NCBI GenBank assembly: GCA_963732335.1
Contig: CAVSZO010000007.1
Coordinates: 124,001-188,000 of the forward strand
Direction of reading: 5' to 3'
Source of the DNA: Desertimonas sp963732335
GTDB taxonomy: Bacteria > Actinomycetota > Acidimicrobiia > Acidimicrobiales > Ilumatobacteraceae
DNA length: 64,000 bases
The first letter of the stretch is position 1, and the number at the start of each line of letters is the position of its first letter. Position numbers and translations under genes: made by a program. Below, in pieces: positions 8,611 to 16,736 of this stretch. Below the pieces are notes generated by a model. The model was given only the letters and a program-made list of their open reading frames with translations, was not told where the DNA came from and did no database searches.

Positions 8611-9316
8611 TGCGTCAGCATGTCGGCCTCCGCGGGCGCATCCTCTGACACAGAACTGGCCTCGGCTTCGTCAGCACTGACTCGGCGACCTCGTCTGACA
8701 CAGAGCCTCGTCGTCAACCGACTCGGCGACCTCGCCTTCCAGAGCCTCTTCAACAACCGTGTCCTCAGCGGACGTCGGTCGCGTCAGCGCCCTCGAGCAG
8801 CCTCACCCGGACGCAGTCCCTCGGCACGCGCCCGGCTGCGAGCGACCCGTTCGCGGCGGGCCTGCGCCGACGTCCCGGCACGGCGGGCGGCCGGTCCGGA
8901 GGCCTGACGAGCCTGGACGATCTCCAGCCGCTCGTCGCTCATCCGGGCGACGATCACGGTGACGTGGCAGGTCCGCTTGTTGATCCGACTCGCCCGACCC
9001 CGGGCGCGCGGGCGGAAGCGCTTGAGCGTCGGGCCCTCGTCGGCGTAGCAGGCGACGACGAAGAGCTCGTCGACGTCCTGGCGTCGTTGTGCACGGCATT
9101 GGCGACGGCGCTGGCGAGCACCTTGCGCACGTCGGCGGCCGCCGCACGTTCGGTGAACTGCAGCACCTCGTCGGCGCGGCGCACGTCGAGGCCGCGGATC
9201 AGATCGAGAACGGCACGGGCCTTCGACGCCGAGCCGCGCAGGTAGCGGGCGGTCGCCCTCGTCGTGACCTGCCCGTCGAGCAGCGTCACACCGTCATTGA
9301 GCTTGGGACCAGTCAC
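8383..9316 (-). CDS. rplV: 50S ribosomal protein L22 with acidic linker and C-terminal sunset domain (multiple frameshifts)
   Basis: L22 (uL22) lines the exit tunnel. The GTG start at 9316 has a GGCGG ribosome-binding sequence. The core covers RATARYLRGSASKARAVLDLIRG and, after a shift near 9080, FRPRARGRASRINKRTCHVTVIV. A basic segment follows, then an acidic linker (EEALEGEVAESVDDEAL, EAEASSVSEDAPAEAD) spread over several frames between 8850 and 8600. Last comes a sunset-type domain. The restored gene of about 311 codons ends in a TAATG overlap with rpsC, supporting one continuous gene. At least five indels are needed; the linker could alternatively be truly decayed. Confidence 0.85.
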
Positions 9317-9318
9317 GA

Positions 9319-9603
9319 TTACCGCCGACCCTTCGCCGACTTCTCCTGGCCGGCATGGAACTTGAACGTCCGGCTCGGGCTGAACTCGCCGAGCTTGTGC
9401 CCGACCATCGACTCGGTGATGTACACCGGGACGTGCTTGCGGCCGTCGTGCACGGCGATCGTGTGACCGACCATGTCGGGGATGATCGTCGAGCGGCGCG
9501 ACCACGTCTTGATAACGCGGCGCTCGCCGGCGGTGTTCTGGGCGTCGACCTTCTTGAGCAAGTGGTCGTCGACGAATGGGCCCTTCTTCAGGCTGCGGGA
9601 CAT
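9319..9603 (-). CDS. rpsS: 30S ribosomal protein S19
   Basis: S19 (uS19) forms a complex with S13 at the head of the small subunit. The 94 residues begin MSRSLKKGPFVDDHLLKKVD and carry IKTWSRRSTIIPDMVGHTIAVHDGRKH, the family signature. The frame is intact, 3 bp after the rplB stop; rplV starts 3 bp before its stop. Confidence 0.97.
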   Translation of the reverse strand: MSRSLKKGPFVDDHLLKKVDAQNTAGERRVIKTWSRRSTIIPDMVGHTIAVHDGRKHVPVYITESMVGHKLGEFSPSRTFKFHAGQEKSAKGRR

Positions 9604-9606
9604 GGA

Positions 9607-10443
9607 CTACCTCCGACCCTTTCCGGTGCGGCGACGGCGAATGATGAGCGACTGGGACGACTTCGACTTGTCGCGGGTGCGGCCCTCCGGCTTGCCCCAC
9701 GGCGACACGGCGGGACGGCCACCGGACGAGCGACCCTCGCCACCACCGAGCGGGTGGTCAACCGGGTTCATCGCCACACCGCGGGTCTGCGGGCGGACAC
9801 CCTTCCAGCGATTGCGGCCGGCCTTGCCGACCTTGACCAGCTCGTGCTCGGAGTTGCCAACCTCGCCGACCGTGGCGCGGCAGTCGATCGGCACCCGGCG
9901 CATCTCGGTGGACGGCATGCGCAGCGTGGCGAAGTCGCCGTCCTTGGCGACGAGCTGCACGGCGATACCGGCCGAGCGGCCGATCTTGCCGCCCTGGCCG
10001 GGGCGCAGCTCGACGTTGTGCACGGTCGTGCCCACAGGGATGTAGCGCATCGGCAGGGCGTTGCCCGGCTTGATGTCGGCGCCCTGACCGCTCATCACAT
10101 GGTCGCCGACCGACAGGCCACGCGGGGCGAGGATGTACGCCTTCGTGCCGTCGGCGTAGTGCAGCAGGGCGATGCGGCACGTGCGGTTCGGGTCGTACTC
10201 GATGGCGGCGACCTTGGCGGTGACGCCGTCCTTGTTGCGCTTGAAATCGATGATGCGGTACTGCTGCTTGTGCCCACCACCGCGATGGCGCGACGTCGTC
10301 CGCCCGTGGGCGTTGCGCCCGCCGGACTTCGGCTTGGGGCCGAGCAGCGACTTCTCCGGGCGCTTGGCCGTGACCTCGGCGAAGTCCGAGACGGTCTGGA
10401 AGCGGCGGCCGGGGCTGGTGGGTTTGCGTGTGCGGATGCCCAT
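9607..10443 (-). CDS. rplB: 50S ribosomal protein L2
   Basis: L2 (uL2) is needed for subunit association and peptidyl transfer. I start at the ATG at 10443 (MGIRTRKPTSPGRRF); the open frame upstream runs into rplW. The 278 residues include GGGHKQQYRIIDFKR, VEYDPNRTCRIALLHYADG (first residue I here) and the conserved C-terminal MNPVDHPLGGGEGRSSGGR with the functional His. The end is basic as usual. Confidence 0.97.
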   Translation of the reverse strand: MGIRTRKPTSPGRRFQTVSDFAEVTAKRPEKSLLGPKPKSGGRNAHGRTTSRHRGGGHKQQYRIIDFKRNKDGVTAKVAAIEYDPNRTCRIALLHYADGTKAYILAPRGLSVGDHVMSGQGADIKPGNALPMRYIPVGTTVHNVELRPGQGGKIGRSAGIAVQLVAKDGDFATLRMPSTEMRRVPIDCRATVGEVGNSEHELVKVGKAGRNRWKGVRPQTRGVAMNPVDHPLGGGEGRSSGGRPAVSPWGKPEGRTRDKSKSSQSLIIRRRRTGKGRR

Positions 10444-10450
10444 GACGACC

Positions 10451-10738
10451 TCAGTTCTCGAACAGCGGGATCTCACCCGCCGAGAGCGTGACGATGGCGT
10501 GCTTGACACCGGGCTTCGAGCCGATGCGGTTGGTGCCGCGGGTGCGACGACGCTTGCCGGGGCGGTTCAGCGTGTTGACGCTGTAGACCTCGACGCCCCA
10601 GATCGACTCGACGGCGTCGCGGATCTCCGGCTTGCTCGCCGACGGGTGCACCTTGAACGTGTAGACACCGGTCTCCATCAGGGCGTAGCTCTTCTCCGAG
10701 ACGACCGGGGCGAGGATGATGTCGCGTGGATCTTTCAT
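10451..10738 (-). CDS. rplW: 50S ribosomal protein L23
   Basis: L23 (uL23) lies at the tunnel exit and is the docking point for trigger factor and SRP. The ATG at 10738 gives 95 residues: MKDPRDIILAPVVSEKSYAL, a ESIWGVEVYSVNTLNRPGK loop and a basic GKRRRTRGTNR arm. As given, rplD runs in frame into this gene without a stop, but restoring rplD yields a stop overlapping this start (ATGA), the usual layout. Confidence 0.96.
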   Translation of the reverse strand: MKDPRDIILAPVVSEKSYALMETGVYTFKVHPSASKPEIRDAVESIWGVEVYSVNTLNRPGKRRRTRGTNRIGSKPGVKHAIVTLSAGEIPLFEN

Positions 10739-11536
10739 TTCTCTTCCTCGCTCGAAGACTCGCTCGGGTCCGCCTCGTCGCTGGCGTGTCTTCTGGCTCG
10801 CTCGAAGACTCGCTCGCGTCCGGCTGCTCGCTGGCGCTCGCGACGCCGGTTTCGGCCTCACGCTCGCTGCGGTACCGGCCGAAACAGACGGGGACTTCGT
10901 TTCATCGGTGGGCTCCGCGTTGGACCCGTTGACCGCCTCGAGGGTCGCTTGGGTGAAGACGATGTAGTCGTTGCAGAGGACGTCGTAGGCGTTGAGCTCA
11001 CCGGTGTGGATGATCTGCACCTCGGGCAGGTTGCGGAAGCTCAGCGCGGCGTTGGTGTCCTCGCGGTCGAGCACGACCAGCACGCTGCCCTCGAGGCCGA
11101 GGGCGGCGAGCGCCGCCTCAGCATCCCTGGTCTTCGGGGCGTCGAGACCCCACGAGTCGACGACGACGATCTTGTCCTCGTTGGCCCGATCGGACAACGC
11201 CGAGCGCAATGCCAGCTTGATCATCTTCTTCGGCGTGCGCTGGCGGTAGGAGCGCGGCTTGGGCCCGAGGGCGATGCCGCCGCCACTGAACTGCGGCGAG
11301 TTCGTCGAACCCTGGCGGGCCCGGCCGGTGCCCTTCTGGCGATACGGCTTGGCGCCACCGCCGCGGACCTCGGAGCGGGTCTTCGTCGAATGCGTGCCGG
11401 CCCGCCGGTTGGCGAGCTGGGCGGTGACGACCTGGTGCATGACGGGGACGTTCGGTTGGATGGCGAACGTCGCCTCATCGAGGACGACGGTGCCGGCCTT
11501 CTTGCCGGCGACGTTCTTGACGGTGATTTCGGCCAT
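10735..11536 (-). CDS. rplD: 50S ribosomal protein L4 with acidic C-terminal tail (two frameshifts)
   Basis: L4 (uL4) reaches into the exit tunnel and in many bacteria autoregulates the S10 operon. Start MAEITVKNVAGKKAG; the RSEVRGGGAKPYRQKGTGRARQG loop and the QFSGGGIALGPKPRSY segment are diagnostic. After the core, which ends near VFTQATLEAVNG, the frame as given fuses to L23. Two single-base corrections (about 10862 and 10785) instead give an acidic tail with TGVASASEQPDASESSSE and DEADPSESSSEEEK, ending in a stop overlapping rplW. The predicted length is about 267 residues against 205-220 usually. Confidence 0.9.
10796..10851 (-). repeat. 56-bp exact repeat shared with rpsQ extension, copy 2
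   Basis: Identical to 6580-6635. In the restored rplD frame it encodes the same Ser/Glu/Ala-rich acidic peptide as in S17. A degenerate half-copy follows at about 10748-10787 and encodes the final DPSESSSEEE of the tail. The array explains why indels or slippage are concentrated here. Confidence 0.88.
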
Positions 11537-11541
11537 CGTTC

Positions 11542-12189
11542 TCAGCCCTTCTCGACCAATGACTTGACGGCGTTGCGGACGACGACGACCCCGCCGCGCG
11601 GTCCGGGGACAGAGCCCTTGACGAGCAGCAGATTGCGCTCTGGATCGGACTCGACGACTTCGAGGTTGAGCGTGGTGACCTGCTCGTGGCCGAGGTGACC
11701 GGCCATCCGCACCCCCTTGAACACCCGGCCTGGGAACGAGCACGACCCGATCGCCCCTGGCGCTCGATGCTTCTTGTGGTTGCCGTGGCTGGCGCCCTGG
11801 CCGGCGAAGTTGTGACGCTTCATCGTGCCGGCGAAGCCCCTTCCCTTGCTGACGGCAGTGACGTCGACCTTCGACCCTGCGGCGAGAACGTCGACGTGGA
11901 TCTCCTGGCCGACCTCGTAGCCGTCGACGTCGTCGAGGCGGACCTCGATGAGTCGCTTGCCGGGATCGACGGACACCTTGGCGAAGTGGCCGGCCGCGGG
12001 CTTGTTCAGCTTGCTCGCATCGCGGTGCCCGTAGGTGACCTGGAGCGCGCTGTACCCGTCGCGCTCGGGAGTCTTCACCTGCACGACACGCATCGGCTCG
12101 ACGCGCAGCACCGTCACTGGGACGACCTTGTCGTCGACCCACTTCTGGCTCATGCCGACCTTCTCGCCGACGATCGCTGTGGTTGCCAT
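11542..12189 (-). CDS. rplC: 50S ribosomal protein L3
   Basis: L3 (uL3) reaches the peptidyl-transferase centre. The 215-residue product begins with the GEKVGMSQKWVDDKVVPVTV motif and carries KGRGFAGTMKRHNFAGQGASHG and the VFKGVRMAGHLG segment, all diagnostic. It is the first ribosomal gene of this block; the structured 485-bp region upstream replaces the usual rpsJ neighbour. The frame is intact. Confidence 0.97.
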   Translation of the reverse strand: MATTAIVGEKVGMSQKWVDDKVVPVTVLRVEPMRVVQVKTPERDGYSALQVTYGHRDASKLNKPAAGHFAKVSVDPGKRLIEVRLDDVDGYEVGQEIHVDVLAAGSKVDVTAVSKGRGFAGTMKRHNFAGQGASHGNHKKHRAPGAIGSCSFPGRVFKGVRMAGHLGHEQVTTLNLEVVESDPERNLLLVKGSVPGPRGGVVVVRNAVKSLVEKG

Positions 12190-12253
12190 GGCGGCTGTTC
12201 CTTACTGGGTTGATCGAGCGCTGGCCTGCTGACCAGGCGCTATCCACTCAAGC

Positions 12254-12338
12254 CTGGGCACCGCCCAGAACTGTCAAGTCCTGGGCACCGCCCAGACCCA
12301 GTCCTGGCACGCCCAGACTCAGTCTGGGCACCGCCCAG
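12254..12338 (-). promoter_or_regulatory. Cluster of four short hairpins in the rplC leader
   Basis: CTGGGCACCGCCCAG, a 6-bp stem with a 3-base loop, occurs at 12254-12268, 12281-12295 and 12324-12338. A copy at 12304-12316 lacks two bases. The same hairpin lies upstream of rpsL at 56128-56142. Repetition before two ribosomal operons suggests a shared leader element such as a protein- or antitermination-factor site; that function is inference. Confidence 0.55.
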
Positions 12339-12348
12339 ACCCAAGCAA

Positions 12349-12379
12349 ATGCTCCGCCGGCGGGCCGCCGACGGAGCAT
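12349..12379. repeat. Inverted repeat ATGCTCCG/CGGAGCAT
   Basis: An 8-bp perfect outer stem (ATGCTCCG at 12349-12356, CGGAGCAT at 12372-12379) encloses a second GC stem around GCGGGCCGC. The minus-strand end holds the AGCATTTG motif. It may overlap the promoter of the rplC operon. Confidence 0.5.
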
Positions 12380-12394
12380 CAGGATCGGTTGTCG

Positions 12395-12433
12395 CCGTGT
12401 GGTCCCCGGAGGCGGGCCGCCGGGCGCACACGG
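12395..12433. repeat. Inverted repeat CCGTGTG/CACACGG
   Basis: A 7-bp perfect outer stem (12395-12401 with 12427-12433) encloses a GC-rich inner segment again containing GGCGGGCCGCC, as in the preceding hairpin. The two hairpins are therefore related in sequence at their tips. Confidence 0.45.
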
Positions 12434-12590
12434 ACATCGATTGCGAAACGTTCCGAACTGTTTGAGGGCTCGCCCGAAGACTCGCCCTCGTGCGCCGGGA
12501 GGTCCCCGGGCACGGCTATGGAACGCTATCGCACCAGGTGATCGCTTCCAACTGGCTCCCTCATCTGGGGATGATCGGTGTCAATCCGCC

Positions 12591-12637
12591 ATCTGGGGAA
12601 CATCTGTGTCAGGCCCTGATTCACATCTTCCCCAGAT
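12591..12637 (-). terminator. Candidate terminator of the secreted two-repeat protein gene
   Basis: ATCTGGGGAA (12591-12600) pairs perfectly with TTCCCCAGAT (12628-12637), and part of the loop can also pair. It lies 38 bp beyond the stop of the gene ending at 12675. No T-run follows, so intrinsic termination is uncertain. Confidence 0.4.
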
Positions 12638-12674
12638 TGAGGGGTGACACGATTCTTCCCCAGAGCATCGATCG

Positions 12675-13748
12675 TCAGCCGAAGCTCGGGGAGGACACCG
12701 CCCAGACCGCACCGCCGTCGACGATGCGGATCCACGTGTTCAGATTCTGGTCGAACGGCACACCGGGCTGGGCGAACGGGGCGGTGCCGTCGCTGGCAAA
12801 CGTCGTGCCGTGGGCGAAGAACCCCGGCCCGACCGGCACGGTCCGGGTCCGCTCGTTGTTGTTGACCGGCCATCCGTCCGGCCACCACATCTCCGCCTCG
12901 CCCGGGTTGGCGGCGTAGAACTCCTCGGCGAGCTGGTCGGCGGTGTCGCCGACGTAGACGCACATCACGTCGAACTGCATCGACGTCGACTGAACCAACG
13001 ACGGCCCGTCCCAGCCGCGCACGAAGCCGCGCCAGTAGCCGTCGGGGATCACGTCACCGAGCGACCCGTCACCTCCGCAGCCCGTTCCGCGAACCGGCTC
13101 ACTACCGAGCTGTGGGACATCGAAGAAGTCGGCGTAGCCGTACGGGTCGGCCGGCGGCGCCGGTGGCGGCGGGACCGTCGGACTGGCCAACGATGCTGGG
13201 CCGGAGACCGCCCACTGCGCCTGGCCGCCGGTGATCAGGATCCAAGCACTCGAGTTGGCGTCGAAGGGGACGCCCGGCTGGGCGAACGGGACCGATCCGT
13301 CGCCGGCGACAACCGTGCCGTGCGAAAAGAACGACGGACCAACCGCCACCGTGCGCGTCCGTGGGTTGTTGCTGACCGGCCAGCCATCGGGCCACCAATA
13401 GTTCGGGGCGTCCGGGTTCGCTCGATAGAACTCGTCCGCCAAGCGCACTCCTGTCGGACTCGGATAGACGCAGATGAGGTCGAACTGCAGTGACGGTCCG
13501 TCGAACGAACGGACGAAGCCGCGCCAGTAACCGTCTGGAATGACGTCGCCGATCGATCCGTCGCCACCGCATCCAGTCCCTCGCGACGCCTCGTTGCCGA
13601 GCCGCGGGACGCCGAAGAAGTCGGCGTAGCCGTATGGCGCAGGGCCCGGCGCCGCTCCCACATTCGTGCCGGCTGGCCCACCTGCAACGATCAGCGTGGC
13701 TCCGACCACCGTCGCCGCAACCCGCGTGATCCACTTGCTCGTCCCCAT
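12675..13748 (-). CDS. Secreted protein made of two tandem ~145-residue repeats, function unknown
   Basis: This protein of 357 residues has an N-terminal signal peptide (hydrophobic about residues 9-24, likely cleavage near VGA-AP at 32-34). It then carries two copies of one domain, about residues 38-182 and 212-357, joined by a Pro-rich linker. Both copies share YGYADFF, RGTGCGGDGS, GDVIPDGYWRGFVR, WWPDGWPV, RTRTV and PFAQPGVPFD. Each copy has two conserved cysteines (the GCGG and CVY positions), compatible with one disulphide per repeat. I recognise no family. It is the only clearly secreted, non-enzymatic product in this block. Confidence 0.8.
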   Translation of the reverse strand: MGTSKWITRVAATVVGATLIVAGGPAGTNVGAAPGPAPYGYADFFGVPRLGNEASRGTGCGGDGSIGDVIPDGYWRGFVRSFDGPSLQFDLICVYPSPTGVRLADEFYRANPDAPNYWWPDGWPVSNNPRTRTVAVGPSFFSHGTVVAGDGSVPFAQPGVPFDANSSAWILITGGQAQWAVSGPASLASPTVPPPPAPPADPYGYADFFDVPQLGSEPVRGTGCGGDGSLGDVIPDGYWRGFVRGWDGPSLVQSTSMQFDVMCVYVGDTADQLAEEFYAANPGEAEMWWPDGWPVNNNERTRTVPVGPGFFAHGTTFASDGTAPFAQPGVPFDQNLNTWIRIVDGGAVWAVSSPSFG

Positions 13749-13802
13749 CGTGCCCCCTCGCCGGAACTCGCGATGGTGCGGAACACTAGGCGACGTTGCA
13801 CG

Positions 13803-14741
13803 TCAGTCGGCGTCAACGAACGTGGTGACGCCGTCGATGACGACGGCATCCGGGAACGCCTCGGTCTCCAGCCCCCGGAGGTAGCGGTCCCAGAAGATCG
13901 TCGTGGCCACACGGTAGGCCTCGTCCGCGGGTGTCGGCGTGTTCTCGCCGACGGCTGCGTGGACAGCACCGTGGAGCACGAGGAGGAACTTCGGCGCGGG
14001 CAGGGCGTCGAACTCGCGCAAGATGCCCTCGGCGGGGAACGTCGGGTCGACGTCGGAGTGAGCGATGAAGACCGGGAACGTCACAGCGGACAACGCCGAC
14101 AGGTCGCCGGGGAAGCCGCCATCCGACTGGATCAGGGCGTCGACACCCGAGTCGGCGAAGCCCATCCGAGAGACGGTCGACCACACCGTGAGCGAACCGA
14201 GCGACATGCCGTACAGCCCGAGGTGCTCGGGATCGATGCGCCCGGCGAGACCGCTCGAGGCGTCGTCCGCAGCTGCCATGAGTTCGCCGATGACGAACGT
14301 GACGTCGTCCGCCTGTGCCGGGAGATCGGCCACACGAGCGTTGAACTCGGCGGGGTCGAGCACCGGGAACTCGTCGCTGGAGACGGGGAACCGGGGAACG
14401 GCGACGACGTAGCCGGCTTGGGCCCAGTGCCGGGCGAGGGTGGTGAACTTGCGCGGGTGACCGTTGAACCCGTGGGCGAGCACGATCAGCGGGGCGGCGC
14501 GATCGGTCGCCGGCAGGTACACCGTCGTCGGCAGCTCACGCCGCGGCGACCCGGCGTAGTCGCCGATCGCCGGCGTCGATCTTGTCGTGTCGGCGAGGTC
14601 CAGCTCGACGACGTCGATGTCGTCGTAGGCGGCCGCCCGAGCCGTCCCCGGGGCGGCACCGCGAGCGGCGAGGACGAGTGCGGCAACGAGACACCGACGA
14701 GCAACACACGCACGGCGCTCGACGATACGTCACGGGCCATT
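13803..14741 (-). CDS. Exported alpha/beta-hydrolase (lipase/esterase-like; frameshift)
   Basis: The main frame (13803-14522 and upstream) shows an alpha/beta-hydrolase: LIVLAHGFNGHP (oxyanion region), GLYGMSLGS (nucleophile elbow G-x-S-x-G), an Asp in HSDVDPTFP, and His in LLVLHGAVHAAV near the end. The N-terminus lies in another frame, MARDVSSSAVRVLLVGVSL, joined near 14685 to AALVLAARGAAPG, forming a signal peptide. The whole gene is about 312 codons. It resembles secreted platelet-activating-factor-acetylhydrolase or polyester-hydrolase-type lipases; the substrate is unknown. The single shift is probably a sequencing error. Confidence 0.78.
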
Positions 14742-14826
14742 GGAGCGTTTCGTGCGGGGCGTGTCGGCCGGAAACACTCCGACCTGCCACGTCTGGCACA
14801 CGACCTGCCCAGAAAGCGCCAGTTCC

Positions 14827-15622
14827 TTACGCGGACCCACCGGAGATCTCGACGTTGATGCCGGTCAGGTAGGAGGCCTCGTCGGACAGCAGGAAGGCGA
14901 CGACACCAGCGACCTCCTCCGTCGTCCCGCACCGTCGCATCGGGATCAGGGCGCGCATCTGCTCGGCGACGACGGCGGGATCGGCGTCGTAGTACTGACT
15001 GCCGGCCTCGGCCTGGGCGGCGACCTGGCGCTCCCACATCCGTCCGGGACCGATGAACCCCGGCGACACCGAGTTCACCCGGATGCCCGCCGGGGCGAGG
15101 TCCTTGGCCGCGCTCTTGGCGAGCCCGATCACGGCGGCCTTCGACGCCGAGTACGCCGACATGTTCGGGGCTCCGGTGACGCCGGCCATCGACGCGGTCA
15201 GCACGGCGGCCCCGCCGCGACCGGCGGCGACCATCGCCGCGGCGGCGGCCGACAAGACGGCGAACACGCCGACGACGTTGACGTCCAGCAGTTCGCCCAC
15301 CTCGGCGACGGGATACCGGTCGATCCGCTCGAAGCGGCCCTGCACGCCGGCGTTGGCGAACAAGCCAGTCGGTGTCCCGAACGAATCCTCACACTCGCCG
15401 ACCAGCCCCGCGACAGCAGCAGGATCCGTGACGTCGGCGGTGGCCGACCACACGTCGGCGCCTCGCGGCCGCGCACAGCTCGACGCTGCGCTGCAGCTCG
15501 GCGGCCGCCTGGGGGTGGTCGGTCAACGCCACGCGCCATCCCCGCCCGGCCAGGGCCAGCGCCGTCGCGCGGCCGATGTCGCCCGCGGCCCCGGTGATGA
15601 GAGCAATCGAGCCGTTGCTCAT
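14827..15622 (-). CDS. smoS: Short-chain dehydrogenase, likely polyol (sorbitol) dehydrogenase (frameshift)
   Basis: An NAD(P)-dependent SDR of about 265 codons. The glycine-rich motif TGAAGDIG is at the N-terminus (15622 start), NAGV follows, and the active site has the S...YSASK arrangement. The C-terminal GTTEEVAGVVAFLLSDEASYLTG segment is typical. The frame changes near 15440, between the coenzyme motif and VTDPAAVAG. The start overlaps the stop of the ABC ATPase gene (ATGA). Position at the end of a polyol transporter operon matches SmoS of the Rhodobacter sorbitol operon, so oxidation of sorbitol or galactitol is inferred. Confidence 0.78.
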
Positions 15623-16728
15623 CTCGTCAACGACGGCGTGCCGATCCGCGACGTCGTGAGCCGGGGGCCGTTGGGATCGAACACGTGCACTGCGCCGACG
15701 ATGCGGATCGACACGTTCTCGCCGACGATGCCGGCGAACGGCGCCGGGACCTTGCAGACGATCGACAGTGTCTCGCCCTCGTGCTCGACGCCCACGTGGA
15801 CGAAGACCTCAGGGCCGAGGTCCTCGACGACGCGGACCACCGCAGGGATGTCGCCGCCTCCGATCGCCACCGACTCCGGCCGGACGCCGAGCACGAGCCG
15901 CTCGCCGCCGATGCCGTCGAGGGCGGCAACTGCGTCCGGCGACAGCTCGACTCGCTGCCCGCCGATCGCGACGGTCGATCCGGAGCGGGCGGTGCTGACG
16001 AGGTTCATCGCCGGCGAGCCGATGAAGCCGGCGACGAAGAGGTTCCCAGGGGTGTGGTACAGCGTGTGCGGCGTGTCGACCTGCTGGAGGACACCCTCCT
16101 TGAGCACGGCGACCCGGTGGCCCATCGTCATCGCCTCGACCTGGTCGTGGGTGACGTACACCGTCGTGACCGCCAGCCGCGACTGCAGCTCGGCGAGCTC
16201 CGTGCGGGTCTGCACCCGCAGCTTGGCATCGAGGTTCGACAGCGGCTCGTCCATCAGGTACACCTGCGGGTGGCGGACGATCGCCCGGCCCATCGCCACG
16301 CGCTGGCGCTGCCCGCCCGACAGGTTCTTCGGTTTGCGGTCGAGATAGGGCTCGAGATCGAGGATCCGCGCCGCTTCGCGGACCTGGATGATCCGCTCCG
16401 CCTTCGGCACACCCTTTTGCTTCAGCGCGAAGCCCATGTTCTCGGCGACCGTGAGCTGCGGGTACAGGGCGTAGTTCTGGAACACCATGGCGATGTCGCG
16501 ATCGCGGGGTCGCACGGCGCTGACGTCGCGTTCGCCGATGTAGATCGCTCCCCCGTCGAGTGGCTCCAGGCCGGCGAGCATGCGCAGCGCCGTTGACTTC
16601 CCCGAGCCCGACGGACCGACGAGTACGAGGAGCTCGCCGTCGGCGATCTCCAGGTCGAGCTCCGACACCGCCGCCTTGTCCGTGCCGGGATACAGGCGAG
16701 TCGCTGCTGCGAACGTCACTGAGGCCAC
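15619..16728 (-). CDS. smoK: Polyol/sugar ABC transporter ATP-binding protein (MalK/SmoK type)
   Basis: ATPase of a carbohydrate importer, 369 residues. Walker A GPSGSGKST, Q-loop FQNYALYP, signature LSGGQRQR, Walker B YLMDEP and the switch His in YVTHDQ are present. An MalK-type C-terminal regulatory OB-fold region follows (GVRPESV). I chose the GTG at 16728 because AGGAG precedes it; the longer open frame upstream is noise overlapping the permease. It energises the two permeases encoded just upstream. Confidence 0.93.
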   Translation of the reverse strand: MASVTFAAATRLYPGTDKAAVSELDLEIADGELLVLVGPSGSGKSTALRMLAGLEPLDGGAIYIGERDVSAVRPRDRDIAMVFQNYALYPQLTVAENMGFALKQKGVPKAERIIQVREAARILDLEPYLDRKPKNLSGGQRQRVAMGRAIVRHPQVYLMDEPLSNLDAKLRVQTRTELAELQSRLAVTTVYVTHDQVEAMTMGHRVAVLKEGVLQQVDTPHTLYHTPGNLFVAGFIGSPAMNLVSTARSGSTVAIGGQRVELSPDAVAALDGIGGERLVLGVRPESVAIGGGDIPAVVRVVEDLGPEVFVHVGVEHEGETLSIVCKVPAPFAGIVGENVSIRIVGAVHVFDPNGPRLTTSRIGTPSLTR

Positions 16729-16736
16729 GACATCTC

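Larger units (their letters stand above)
12190..12674. other. 485-bp gene-free region upstream of rplC, dense in inverted repeats
   Basis: No protein-like frame is convincing. The region holds, in order, four CTGGGC/GCCCAG hairpins (12254-12338), two larger hairpins (12349-12379 and 12395-12433), a stretch without visible features, and an inverted repeat at 12591-12637 with a second TTCCCCAGA copy at 12656. It probably contains the promoter and leader of the rplC-adk operon on its left and the 3' end of the secreted-protein gene on its right. The motif AGCATTTG (minus strand, about 12345-12352) also occurs upstream of rpsL. Confidence 0.6.

Noticed and set aside
10451..11536. Apparent L4-L23 fusion protein
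   Set aside because: The open join results from two one-base shifts in the repetitive L4 tail. Restoring them gives a stop overlapping the L23 ATG, the normal coupled layout.
10172..11698. Long plus-strand open frames antisense to rplD-rplC, and similar ones opposite tuf, fusA and the Liv-type genes
   Set aside because: They are shadows of high-GC codon usage opposite conserved genes, with composition unlike real proteins and no start signals.
12254..12338. CRISPR-like array upstream of rplC
   Set aside because: The repeated units are 15 bp with 5-12-bp irregular spacers and no cas genes. They are hairpins, not a CRISPR.
12183..12647. Possible small gene in the rplC upstream spacer on the plus strand
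   Set aside because: The frame is made of repeats and Arg/Pro-rich noise, without a ribosome-binding site or recognisable protein features.
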